Below, one piece after another: positions 54,548 to 64,000 of a DNA stretch of 64,000 nucleotides (the stretch's first letter is position 1; the number at the start of each line of letters is the position of its first letter). The notes beneath the pieces are model-generated. The model saw only the letters and a list, made by a program, of their open reading frames with translations. It did no database searches and was not told where the DNA came from. The DNA is from Bedellia somnulentella (lineage: Eukaryota; Arthropoda; Insecta; Lepidoptera; Bedelliidae). The translations under genes and the position numbers were made by a program. The stretch covers positions 4,836,001-4,900,000 of the forward strand of contig OY755174.1 in the NCBI GenBank assembly GCA_963576735.1, written 5' to 3'.

Positions 54548-57500
54548 CTATGGACGCCGGTCGTGGGCTCGCATGTGGCTGACATAGCCAATCTTCTTTG
54601 TGAAGATCCTCGCACACTGCGGGCATGTGAGCACCCCATTATTGTAATTATAGATTATTAGCGCAGGTGGTCGGGCTTTTAATTCGTCGCGTTTGGCATC
54701 ACTCTCAGCGCGCCGAAGAATTTCAAAGTCACGGACTTTGGTATGAACCAAAGTCCTCCACTCCGGTCTTATGGAGGCTTGTTTTTCCCACTGAGAGCTC
54801 TTGATGCCGCACATCTTCATGTGTCGCTTCAGCACATCTTTATACCTGAGGAGTTGTCCGCCATGCTTACGCTTGCCCTCCTCAAGTTCCGAATAAAAGA
54901 TGCGCTTTGCGACACTCTGTTCTGCCATCCTTGAAACGTGTCCGCACCATCGGAGCTGTCGTCGCATGAGGTAAACCTCAATGCCATCAACTTTTGCTCG
55001 ACGCAACACCTCAGTGTTACGCACGCGATCAGACCATTTTATTTTTAGGATCTTCCGCAGACATCTGAGGTGGAAACGGTCTAGCATGCGTATGTGGCGG
55101 CGGTACACGGTCCATGTTTCCGCAGCATAAAGGATTGTCGGTAACACAACCGCCATGTACACTGAGACTTTTGTCGCTATCTTCAGATCATGCGAGCAGA
55201 AGACCTTGGAATCTAGCTTACCGAAGGCTGCAGCTGCAGCTCCGATCCTGCTGTTAATTTCGGATTCCATGTCGCACTTGGATGTTAAAGTGCTCCCCAG
55301 ATAACGGAACTTATCCACCTGCCTCAGCTCGTCCTCGCCAAGTTTGATTTTTAGCGCCTGAGGAGCCTCCGTACCCGAAGACATCACCTCCGTCTTCTTG
55401 ACACTAATCTTCAAGCCGAATCTCCGGCAGGACTTGTCGAAGTCGGACATGAGCTGCTGCAGGTCGTTTGAGGATTCTGCTACAAAGCATAGATCATCCG
55501 CGTATATGATCTCAGTGACAACAGCGTGAGAGACTTTAGTGCGAGCTTTTAGCCTCGCCAGGTTAAAAATATTGCCATCAGTGCGAAAACGAATGCGAAC
55601 ACCTTTTTGAGTATTCTGTAAGACTTCGCGAACTACAGCTGCAAAGTACAGTGCGAACAAAGTAGGCGCGAGAACGCAGCCTTGTTTAACCCCACAGGTT
55701 ACGGGGAAAAACTCTGATTGTTCGTCACTGACTGCAACGCAGCACTCCATGTCGTCGTGGAGGAGTTTGAGGAGTCTCACAAACTTCTCCGTGCAACCCA
55801 TCCTACTAAGCACCAACCAAAGGGCTTCTCGAGGCACGCTGTCAAATGCCTTCTCGAGGTCAACAAAGCACAGGAACAAATGACGGCCCTGCTCTCTGCT
55901 TTTCTCCTGTAGTTGACGCACTGAGAAGACAGCTTCAGCTGTGCCTCGGTCAGGTCGGAAGCCAAACTGGGTTTCTGGCAATATCATTTCTGACAGTTTC
56001 GTCAGGCGGTTCAATAGTATTCTGGCGAAGACTTTCCCAGGGACTGTTAAAAGCGAAATACCGCGGTAGGAACCGCAGTCGGAGCGGTCGCCCTTGCCCT
56101 TATATAGAGCCCTTATGCGTGATATTTTAAACGATGATGGGACTTGTTCGTTTTTCCACATAAGGTCTAAAAACTCCCACATAACCGTATGCAGCTCCTC
56201 ACCGCCGTATTTGAGCAGTTCTCCTGGTATAAAATCAACGCCAACCGCTCGCTTGTTTTGTTGTTGTTTGATGGCACGAACAACCTCGCCACGCGACAGT
56301 GGCTCATCCAGCTCCATATCAAAGGGGAGCTGAGGCATCGAATGAATGTGTTCCATATCAGCAGACCGGTCCACATTCAGCAGAATGTTGAAATATTCTG
56401 CCCATCGCTTAAGTACTTCTTCCCTGCTAATAAGGAGGCCTTCACCACTGGCAGGTTTAAGTGGCACTTTTGCAAGAGAAGAAGTACCCAGCAACTTCCG
56501 TACCTCACTGTAGAAATCTCCCAGCTGGTTTGTGTCTGCGAGCTGCTGCATGTAGCGAGCCTTATCCTGCCACCACTTGTCTTTAGTTTCCCGAGTAAGT
56601 CTCCGCAGATCCAGTTCACTTTGCTTGACCTCCGCAACACCACTTTGGCTCTTTCTGTGCCGCCGGAGGAGATCTCGGTGTTTATCAATAGCTTCCTTAA
56701 GCGCCCCGTCATTCTCATCAAACCAGTCCTCGTTTTTACGAACTTTTAGACCCAAAGTAACTGCGGCGGTATCTAAAATATGAGAAGACAGAGACTTCCA
56801 GTCAGCACTGACGTTTCCAGTCTCACTCTTTGTGCGAGGCAGCCCAGTAGCCAATGCTTCGGCATATTTCTCCCTCGTCCTGAGATCTTTAAGCCTTTCC
56901 ACGTTTAAGCTCGGTGGCTTACTTCTGACGGATCTGCGAGGACGTCGGAGGCGGACGCGCAGCTTAGTGACTACAAGTCTGTGGTCTGTCCAGCAGTGTG
57001 CACCACGCATTACACGGGTAATTTGGACTTGGGAAGCATCTTTTTGCCTAACGATGGCGTAGTCAATCAGGTGCCAGTGCTTAGATCTTGGGTGCATCCA
57101 CGTATTTTTGTGCTTAGCCGGGAGTCTAAACATAGTGTTTGTGATCGCCAGCTCGAATTGAGCACAAAAATTTAGCAGCAGTTGTCCATTATCGTTCATG
57201 CTACCTACTCCGTGCCTGCCTAGGACTTTAGGCCAAGCTGTGAAGTCCTGTCCTACTCTGGCATTGAAGTCCCCCAGTATTAGTATCTGTTCCTTGGGAC
57301 GTACATGATCGATACATTTAGTCAGCTCCTCGTAAAATTGGTCCTTTATGTCATCAGGCTTGTCAAGCGTGGGAGCATAGACACTGATGACATTAAGGTA
57401 GTTATTATTGTCCAGGTGAAGACGCAAGGTTGTAATTCGGTCTGAGATGTGCACCGGGCACTCTTTCAGCTGGTTCACAAGCTGATTCTTGATCGCAAAG

Positions 57501-57730
57501 CCCACACCTGATCGTCGGCGTTCGGATGAAGCAAGACCTTTCCAAAAGAAAGTATATCCACCACCGTGTTCCACCAGCTCCCCTTCATCAGTGAGATGTG
57601 TTTCACTGATAGCAGCTACATCCACGTTATAGCGAGAAAGTTCGCGGGCCACAATGGCGGTCTTCCGTTCAGGACAGGCGTTAACTTCTCGATCAAGGAG
57701 TGTTCTTACATTCCATGCGCCAAAAGTCAT
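54548..57730 (-). CDS. endonuclease-reverse transcriptase with C-terminal C2H2 zinc finger
   Basis: The 1060-residue protein would nick target DNA and copy the element's RNA in place. N-terminal APE-type endonuclease: [10 protein letters not shown] at 2-11, SETHL near 41-45, GDFNAR near 152-157, WTDHRLV near 246-252. Reverse transcriptase: [20 protein letters not shown] near 530-550, [11 protein letters not shown] near 620, [11 protein letters not shown] near 670, catalytic YADDL near 742. C-terminal region with [10 protein letters not shown] near 930, ending in a classical zinc finger, Cys1036-x2-Cys1039-x12-His1052-x3-His1056, four residues from the stop. No stop or frameshift. Start at the only ATG before the endonuclease motif. 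Frames on the plus strand across this region are shadows. Confidence 0.93.
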   Translation of the reverse strand: MTFGAWNVRTLLDREVNACPERKTAIVARELSRYNVDVAAISETHLTDEGELVEHGGGYTFFWKGLASSERRRSGVGFAIKNQLVNQLKECPVHISDRITTLRLHLDNNNYLNVISVYAPTLDKPDDIKDQFYEELTKCIDHVRPKEQILILGDFNARVGQDFTAWPKVLGRHGVGSMNDNGQLLLNFCAQFELAITNTMFRLPAKHKNTWMHPRSKHWHLIDYAIVRQKDASQVQITRVMRGAHCWTDHRLVVTKLRVRLRRPRRSVRSKPPSLNVERLKDLRTREKYAEALATGLPRTKSETGNVSADWKSLSSHILDTAAVTLGLKVRKNEDWFDENDGALKEAIDKHRDLLRRHRKSQSGVAEVKQSELDLRRLTRETKDKWWQDKARYMQQLADTNQLGDFYSEVRKLLGTSSLAKVPLKPASGEGLLISREEVLKRWAEYFNILLNVDRSADMEHIHSMPQLPFDMELDEPLSRGEVVRAIKQQQNKRAVGVDFIPGELLKYGGEELHTVMWEFLDLMWKNEQVPSSFKISRIRALYKGKGDRSDCGSYRGISLLTVPGKVFARILLNRLTKLSEMILPETQFGFRPDRGTAEAVFSVRQLQEKSREQGRHLFLCFVDLEKAFDSVPREALWLVLSRMGCTEKFVRLLKLLHDDMECCVAVSDEQSEFFPVTCGVKQGCVLAPTLFALYFAAVVREVLQNTQKGVRIRFRTDGNIFNLARLKARTKVSHAVVTEIIYADDLCFVAESSNDLQQLMSDFDKSCRRFGLKISVKKTEVMSSGTEAPQALKIKLGEDELRQVDKFRYLGSTLTSKCDMESEINSRIGAAAAAFGKLDSKVFCSHDLKIATKVSVYMAVVLPTILYAAETWTVYRRHIRMLDRFHLRCLRKILKIKWSDRVRNTEVLRRAKVDGIEVYLMRRQLRWCGHVSRMAEQSVAKRIFYSELEEGKRKHGGQLLRYKDVLKRHMKMCGIKSSQWEKQASIRPEWRTLVHTKVRDFEILRRAESDAKRDELKARPPALIIYNYNNGVLTCPQCARIFTKKIGYVSHMRAHDRRP

Positions 57731-58600
57731 ATCCAGTTTTCTTGGTGTTTTTACATTACTTTTACTGTTATTTCGACCACGAATTGAAGGATGCGGAGGC
57801 AGCCGCGGTTACTACCATCCCTATAGGTTGGGGCGAGCAATTTTTAGGGCACCTTTTCTAGCCCCCTCCATGGCTGAGCATGGAGAGCAGTGCACTCCCT
57901 AAATAGGGCTGCTCTGTCACTCCAGGTGCTGCCGAATCCTCTCTGTCACCCCTAATGCAGAGTGAAAACGACCACGGCATTCTAGGAATACCCCCAGAGC
58001 CGCCCGTGTGCAGGCCTCAGACAAAGCCCGGTCTGCATCAAACCGAACCTCTCTACTTCGGCCCATCGCCACGGGACTTTACGTCATCGGAGTCCAATAT
58101 CTGAAGCAGTCATTTACGCAGGAGAATTTTTTAGTGCATAAGCGGTCGCGCCATCGCAGATGCCCTCTCTCGTCCTTATCTCCCGTAACCCAGTGGAACG
58201 GAGTCCGCTACGACTGGCGGGAGGTTCGGATGCAGTCTCTGGCCGGAAATCAATACTCTACCTCAACTACCGCCCTAGGCCATCGACATTGCCTTGCTAG
58301 CTCGCCGGATCCGCCAGGATTCGAAGCTTATCAGCGTGAGCTGCCTTCACCGCCGAGTTAGACTTATGCACGTTGCGGGAGGTATCCGCTCGATAACCCT
58401 GTCTGCTAACACAAACAGGGCCCCTCACCGGGTTTAGCCCACGAGCCGACGTGGTTTACCGGGGTGTGGCCGTTGTGTGCACAACAACTACTTGGAGCCA
58501 CCGGTGAGAGTTTGTAGACTGCCTGTCCGTACGATTTGCCTCCCTATAAGTTACAGGGCCAGCTGGAAAACCTATCAAGCACCCTACTACACCCCTACAC
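57731..58600 (-). promoter_or_regulatory. 5' UTR and probable internal promoter of the full-length LINE
   Basis: These 870 bases lie between the element's 5' boundary, set by the target duplication at 58601, and the ORF start. The stretch is GC-rich and has no long frame in element sense. A LINE needs an internal promoter in such a place; no specific motif was recognised. Confidence 0.6.
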
Positions 58601-58613
58601 ATGTTGTGGTAAG

Positions 58614-60848
58614 CAAAAAGTATTAATTACAGTTAGACTGAACTGTTAGACCGACTAGAATTATTAATTTAAGAAGTGAATAAATTCTTTATCTAATTAA
58701 CACGCATCCTCTAAACTCGATTTTAACCCACTTTAAATGGACAGATTGAACTCAAAATTTGAATACGTATCGAGAATCAGGGACGATATAATAATTTCAT
58801 ATGTTCATTCCGCTATCCTGATTATATGACGCTCTGTGCCATAGTTTTCGTCTATCGAGCAACCCACGCTTTTTCACAATAATACCAGTATTTTTCGTGC
58901 ATTACCGTTTTAAGCTTATATTAGGAATAATTTTTTACTTTTTAGTTTGATGTGCTTTAAAAGCGTGTTTATTTAGTTTTTTTTATTTAAACTATATTTT
59001 ATTTCTTGCCTACAATTCTAAGGGTGATTTTTATAATTTTTTTTTCAAATAAATTGAATAAAGAAGTATTTTTACAGCAAAATTTTAAACTTTTTGTGCA
59101 TGTTTTTTGTCACGTGTTGAAACAGGTCACGTGTTTTGTGTCATACTATATCTTTTTGGTTCCATGATTCCTGGGAACTAAACGTTTGTGCCTATATAAT
59201 AAGTTCTCTGATATTCTGAACGGTAAAAGTAACACTTTTTTCATAGTTTGTTTTGCATTTGTGGTAATAATAATATATTCTATGTCTCCTTTTTACTCAA
59301 ACACTTTTATCTTTAATATTAAATAGTTTTGATTATTGAGTGTATTTTAAAAGATATTGTTTTTAAGAGAATTTAGTTATGATTGTGGAATGAAATATTA
59401 ATGTTGTTAAAAAAAATATAGGTTAAGCAAAATTGTCGTTTATACAAAAATAAATATTGCGCTCTGTGCTATATTTATTGCTTTTCAGGTAACCTAAGGT
59501 TTTTCACATGCGATTTTTTGCGATTGTGATTCATTGCGATTGCACATTTAGTTAGAAGTGATTCCTAAACGTGTTTTTTGTTATTTTTTAAACTATATTA
59601 GTTTTTATTTTTTAGTCCGGAACTAACTACTAATCAGGATAACGAGATCAACCTATGATAATATTATATTTTCGCTCATTCTTGATAAATGTACAAAGAT
59701 TTAATAAAATCAGTTAGTCGTGGATCGAAATCGATTTATATTTTTAAAGGTTTTCGGTTACATACATAAACATACCGGTAAAGCTAATATAAGCGTGTTT
59801 AAAAATGCTTATCATTGCAAGAAAGAAATCCCATTCCAAACATCTTGTAAAGCTCAAAGTGCAGTAAATGGTTGATAATGCATTAATAAAAGTCTGATTT
59901 GTTAAAAGTATAAATCAGTTGATAATAGGAATGATTTATAGGCAAGACGAAAAAAAAACATTTATAAGTTATAACTAATTCGTTTTACTTCGTTGCTCAA
60001 AAAACAGAATAAAATAAATATTATTTCAAAAATAGAAATTGGAACACAAACAAAATAGAATAGAATACTATTTTTATTCATTCATTGCAAATCAAAGAAA
60101 GAACAATGTAGTCTGACTTAAAAAGAAGCAAACCAATACAAAATCGTTCTGGAAGAACATATCAATAGTAAACTAACATTCATGCAGTATGTAGATCGCA
60201 TTGAAATTATTTCAAAGACTACCATTAAAAATCTGGTCACAAAACCAATATTAAATTTGGGGTGGCATTCCTACTCTTGTAACATCAATGAATTCTTATA
60301 CCCAAATCCCATATGCATTATTCAACAATTTCATGTTTCAACTCAGATTTCTATGTAAATGAAACGATCAAATCAAATGTATCCAATATCGAGCTCGTTT
60401 CGGTTCCGACATAATAAAAATGAATTAAAATGCAACTGGCCATTTACGTCACAATTAAAACCGTTTATTGAACGCGCGTTGACAGATGAAACAATCGATT
60501 ATTAATTTACAATTTGACAATCAGCCCTAACAGTCATTGTTTATGCAGATGCGACTGTTACAGAACCAATCAAAATTGCAAATTCTGCAGCTGCTTCGTT
60601 AACTATACGAGCCTGTATTAACAAGATTGTGCAATACGGTAGATGAAATAAAAACTGATGCATGCCGAATTACCTACATGTTGTACACGAAATTTTTATT
60701 CAATATTGTTATTTGCTTTTAGTACGACAGTTGTGTAGTTGAACGAACGTTTTTAATATGCATCTAGTTGGCGTTTCAACAAATAACTGTTTCATGCTTT
60801 TTTAACGGATGTCGTAGTATATGCAAACTCTTGTACTTTTCGACGTTA
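58614..60848. other. unique AT-rich DNA; no gene seen
   Basis: No open frame of note. A pair of GTCACGTG/CACGTG motifs lies near 59108-59140. Nothing else recognisable. Confidence 0.35.
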
Positions 60849-60859
60849 AGACAAGATAC

Positions 60860-61204
60860 ACTCACTCACTCACAGCCCACTAACTGTCCCCACCAAGGGA
60901 CTCGAGCCTAACCAATATAAGGTGATTTGGCCATAGTCCACCACGCTGGCCAATTGCGGTTTGGATGACTAACGACTACTACCGTAATAGTAGCCGGGGC
61001 CCAATGCTTAACGTGCCCTCCGAAGCACGGAATCATCTTAATTTTCGCATAACCAGGTGATAAAAGCCTGCAATATCGTTCCAGACTTTGTTAAATCTTG
61101 CAAATTAAATTTGTATGGTTCCCACCCCCCGGGGATCGAACCCGAGACCTCCGTACTTGAAACCAAGCGCTTAACCGCGAAACAACGGAGGCAGTCAGTA
61201 TAAT
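60860..61204 (-). repeat. full-length tRNA-derived SINE-E with 11-bp target duplication
   Basis: AGACAAGATAC flanks it at 60849-60859 and 61205-61215, giving 345 bp. On the minus strand the head has an A-box-like GCGGTTAAGCGCTTGG and a B box GGTTCGATCC (complement of 61133-61142), the body includes GCTTCGGAGGGCACGTTAAGC, and the tail is (GAGT)n. The head, body and tail differ from SINE-C and SINE-A. Confidence 0.88.
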
Positions 61205-61526
61205 AGACAAGATACGATATGTCATTATATCTTTCAATGTCGATAAATATCAATATATAATATTATCTGAGGTCTATCCCTATTTTAGGGATCAAGAATC
61301 AAGAGAGAAGTGACAAACAAAGTCGAAAAGCTATTCTATTATCTATCACTCTCGACATATATCCCCATCGAGAGGTGGATGGGGGTTGGCAGACAACATT
61401 TATTAATAAGCATATGCTTTTGAAGCTGTCGCTATCGTATAATACTTCTTACACTAGGTTACAGTGTTAAACAGCTCTCTCTTTTAAAATAGAACAATAC
61501 TGTTGCGTTTATTTTTTAAGTATATT

Positions 61527-61738
61527 TACATACATACATATACTCACGCCATTATTTCCCATTGGGGATGGAAGAGACTATTGATCGCTACTTTGTACGA
61601 TCCTGGCAAACTTCATTAGCTTCGCTTACATCCACCAATATTTTCATACATGCTCTTTTATTCTTCATACTTTGGACGCCGGCCTTTTTGAGCACACACT
61701 CTATTTGGTCCAGGTGTGTCCTCCGTGGTCGTCTATTA
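61527..61738 (-). repeat. RTE-like LINE 3' end
   Basis: Follows 51143-51360 from TACATACATACATATACTCACG to GGTGTGTCCTCCGTGGTCGTC, with small deletions. Confidence 0.8.
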
Positions 61739-61761
61739 ATAAACAATTAATAATAATTCAC

Positions 61762-61960
61762 TGTATAGTGTTGGCTTAGAGGCGATTAAGGGTATTGGAG
61801 TTTGTTGAAGGGTAATGCGGTTGGTGAGCCATCACCAAGAACATTTATTTTATAGACTTTTCCCCACTTAACTTCCAAAAGAAGCTGTAAATTTTTCCTC
61901 ATTCTGAAGCTCTGGCTACTCCTTTTAGGAATTTATAGCAGTGAGTATATGTTTGTATGT
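61762..61960 (+). repeat. SINE-A with a head-side deletion
   Basis: CTGTATAGTGTTGGCTTAG joins to AGGCGATTAAGGGTATTGG, then body and TAGCAGTGAGTATATGTTTG end. Confidence 0.75.
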
Positions 61961-62345
61961 AAAAAAACTGGTTTTACTTACTTTAAGAGCAGCATCTGAT
62001 GTCAGACAGAGTAATCCAACTGTATACGTATACAACTACATTATATCACACGATCCGCGTAACATTTGCTTTCAAGTGCTCTTTATAAACTTTAAAACGA
62101 GACAGACGAAGCAATTTCATTAGCATTATATTAAACTGTTTAATGAAAATTAATATTAACAAAATGTATTTTGAACACGTGTTTCTTAAAAAATGTTGTA
62201 AAGCATTAGGTAAATTACTTTGTACTAAAGAAACGAAATGAAGTCAGTGTATTTAGTTTTGTTCAGTAGGGTTCTTTTTAGCGTCGTATTATGCTTTTCA
62301 TTCTAAATATCTTTTTATGTAAAACATGCATATTATATATAGTAA

Positions 62346-62545
62346 TGTATGGTATGCATATAATCACGCCATTATTTCCCATTGGGGTAGGCTAAAACAT
62401 AAACTATTGACCACGGCTTCGTAAGATCCTGTCAAACTTCTCTAGATTTGTTTACATCCATCGATTTTTTCATACATGCTCTTTTATTCCTCATACTTTG
62501 TTATACGCTTGCCTTTCTGAGCACCCTATTTGCTCCAGGTCCTTT
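62346..62545 (-). repeat. RTE-like LINE 3' end
   Basis: CACGCCATTATTTCCCATTGG, TCATACATGCTCTTTTATTCC and TTTGCTCCAGGTCC match the LINE; a 12-bp insert (AAACATAA region) lies near 62394. Confidence 0.75.
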
Positions 62546-62766
62546 TCATGTTATTAAATAAAAAAATATTTTCATTGCTGTGTCAAATTTGAATATGCTA
62601 TAGAATATGCTTCTACTGCCCTCCCTCTATTGCTGTTGTAGTTTAAATTACTTGGCCACAGCACAGTTACCTTTTTTCTATATTTCCTTCATTTTCAATT
62701 GGCAATCTTTGTAAATTTGATGTGGTTCAAATTGTTGTGAGAAGTCATTTGTTCATTTATTCTATT

Positions 62767-62868
62767 AAGAACACCAGGTGACAAAGTCACGTGATGTTCA
62801 GAAGTATTAGTACCTCTGCCAACCCCTTCGGGGATATTCGGCGTGAACGTTTATGTTTAATATGTTAT
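62767..62868 (+). repeat. SINE-C 3' part
   Basis: From AACACCAGGTGACAAAGTCAC through the CCCCTTCGGGG hairpin to TATGTTTAATATGTTATG. Confidence 0.85.
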
Positions 62869-63715
62869 GTTATCTATTAAGAAACTAAGATACGAGATAG
62901 CCAATTTTGCCATATAGGATGTTCAAATAAAATTAATAAAAATTGCACAATATTGAATTAAAACAAAAACCTAGTTTAGAACAGAATAATAATTGCCTCA
63001 GCATAATTTAATATCATTTCGTCATGAATCGGATTTTACGTAAAAAATATTGGAATATGTAATTATAATTTCACGTATTATTATTTCAGAAATTGATTTA
63101 GTTATTAATTAATAGGAGCGTCAAAATAATTCCTTGCAATATTTGTGCCTTGTGCTTTTGTTTATAAAAAAATGTTTATAAGAAATTATGAAAAAAAAGG
63201 CGGAGCTTCAGGAATATTTCATTACACAATTTTCGTGTTTGTACCATTAAACTAAAAAATGGGACACGCATATATTTACTATAAAAAAATAAAAATTCCC
63301 CAAAGTATATTGAATAGTAGGTGAGGGGTTCAGTAATTAATTAAATTAAGTTAGGTATAAGTTTCGGTGGCTAGTGGCGAGTTGTTAATACGAATAGGAG
63401 GGAGTTAGCTGCCTGCGGTACGCTTGTTACAACTTTCTTAACTTTTAGAACTCGGTTTACTATGAAAATTGTTTAAAAATATGTATTCATAATATGATTT
63501 AGACAGTTAAATTATACACTCGCAATTTCAATTTTCACATATACAAAATATAATTCCCAAAAAAGGTACAGAATAAATAGTAATACTGTCAGCAATATCT
63601 CTAGTAAATAATAATTATTAGCAAATGCGCTGTTTCAAATTATGGTATATATTAAATGGGTTATGAGGAAACCATATAGTCAGATATAAAAAACGTATAA
63701 ACACATGTATACAGT
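62869..63715. other. unique AT-rich DNA; no gene seen
   Basis: Nothing recognisable was found. Confidence 0.3.
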
Positions 63716-64000
63716 AACCGTGATAGCCCAGTGGGTAGAACACTCGGTTATCGTGCAAACGACTCGTGTTCAAATCCTGGGTCGGGCCTACACCAATTTG
63801 TCTTTTCTAAAGATATATGTGTGGTTAATTCATCATGGTTGTTAACGGTGAGGGAAAACATCGGTTTCTCACATGGCTGAGTTACACTTAATCATGTGAC
63901 AGTGTATTCGTACAAAATGGCGATAGGCTTTCCCCCTATCACGTGAGTACACTGTCCATGCAAAACGTGGGTACTCTGAACACCAGGTGACAAAGTCACG
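63716..64000 (+). repeat. SINE-C, cut by the window end
   Basis: The tRNA-like head has A box TAGCCCAGTGGG (63724-63735) and B box GTTCAAATC (63768-63776). The body runs to GTGACAAAGTCACG at the last base of the window, so the 3' hairpin and tail lie outside. Confidence 0.9.

Larger units (their letters stand above)
54495..58600 (-). mobile_element. full-length LINE with intact ORF and 13-bp target duplication
   Basis: ATGTTGTGGTAAG flanks the element at 54482-54494 and 58601-58613. In element sense it has an 870-bp GC-rich 5' UTR (58600 down to 57731), one uninterrupted 1060-codon ORF and a roughly 55-bp 3' UTR ending in a short (ATC)n tail (CATCATCAT). GC content is visibly higher than in the surrounding DNA. 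It looks complete and young. The clade cannot be fixed by eye; the layout is that of invertebrate endonuclease-reverse transcriptases often mis-annotated as craniofacial development protein 2. Confidence 0.93.

Noticed and set aside
54743..57175. Many plus-strand open frames of 60-190 codons
   Set aside because: They lie antisense to the intact LINE ORF, show no domains and reflect its GC-rich codons.
63716..63790. Possible tRNA gene at the window end
   Set aside because: Same head as the full SINE-C copies at 9119 and 49567, followed by the SINE body.

Overview
The window looks like AT-rich intergenic and accessory DNA of an insect, most likely a moth or butterfly. I infer this from (GTAT)n-tailed short interspersed repeats, the CCGACTTCAAAAAAGGAGG-type repeat family, short introns-and-UTR style AT richness and one insect-type leucine-rich-repeat (LRR) receptor. 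No assignment below the order is attempted. Only one host gene is convincing; almost everything else that can be named is a transposable element or its debris.

Layout. 1-5720 is unique upstream or intronic DNA with one decayed LINE tail. 5749-7476 is an intact single-exon CDS for a 575-residue type I membrane LRR protein of the Tartan/Capricious/Connectin kind, just downstream of a clear 3' splice site, followed by an AT-rich 3' UTR with several AATAAA signals to about 8490. From 8.5 to 31 kb the DNA is peppered with one 265-bp SINE-like family (called SINE-A here, two subfamilies), tRNA-derived SINE families (C, D), inverted-repeat MITEs (family B), a 145-bp tandem array and a 1-kb element with about 189-bp terminal inverted repeats. 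31787-38740 is a four-layer nest: SINE-A, split by a 281-bp-TIR DNA element (9-bp target duplication), which carries an opposite SINE-A copy, which is split by a complete Ty3/gypsy retrotransposon (32466-37914). 38.8-50 kb is again SINE and LINE-tail debris. 51135-53457 is a 5'-truncated, broken RTE-like LINE inserted into a SINE-C copy. 53747-53940 is a TTAA-flanked MITE. 54495-58600 is an apparently full-length, uninterrupted LINE with a 13-bp target duplication. 58.6-64 kb is mostly unique DNA with a full tRNA-derived SINE (family E), LINE tails and two SINE-C copies, the last cut by the window end.

How the parts relate. The RTE-like LINE ends its ORF about 20 bp before a (TATG)n tail; SINE-A and SINE-C, which have unrelated heads, end in the same CCCC-loop-GGG hairpin, GGCGTGA/GCCGTGA block and TATG-type tail, so they probably borrow that LINE's enzyme. 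The gypsy element has identical 185-bp LTRs, a tRNA-Trp primer site, a correctly phased -1 slippery heptamer (GGGAAAC) with a downstream hairpin, a complete Pol and, in the place of env, a 108-residue ORF with a myristoylation signal, one membrane span and a Cys-Cys pair. That small ORF, the gypsy frameshift signal, the phased 15-bp repeats inside the DNA-element TIRs and the tail sharing are the observations most worth following up.
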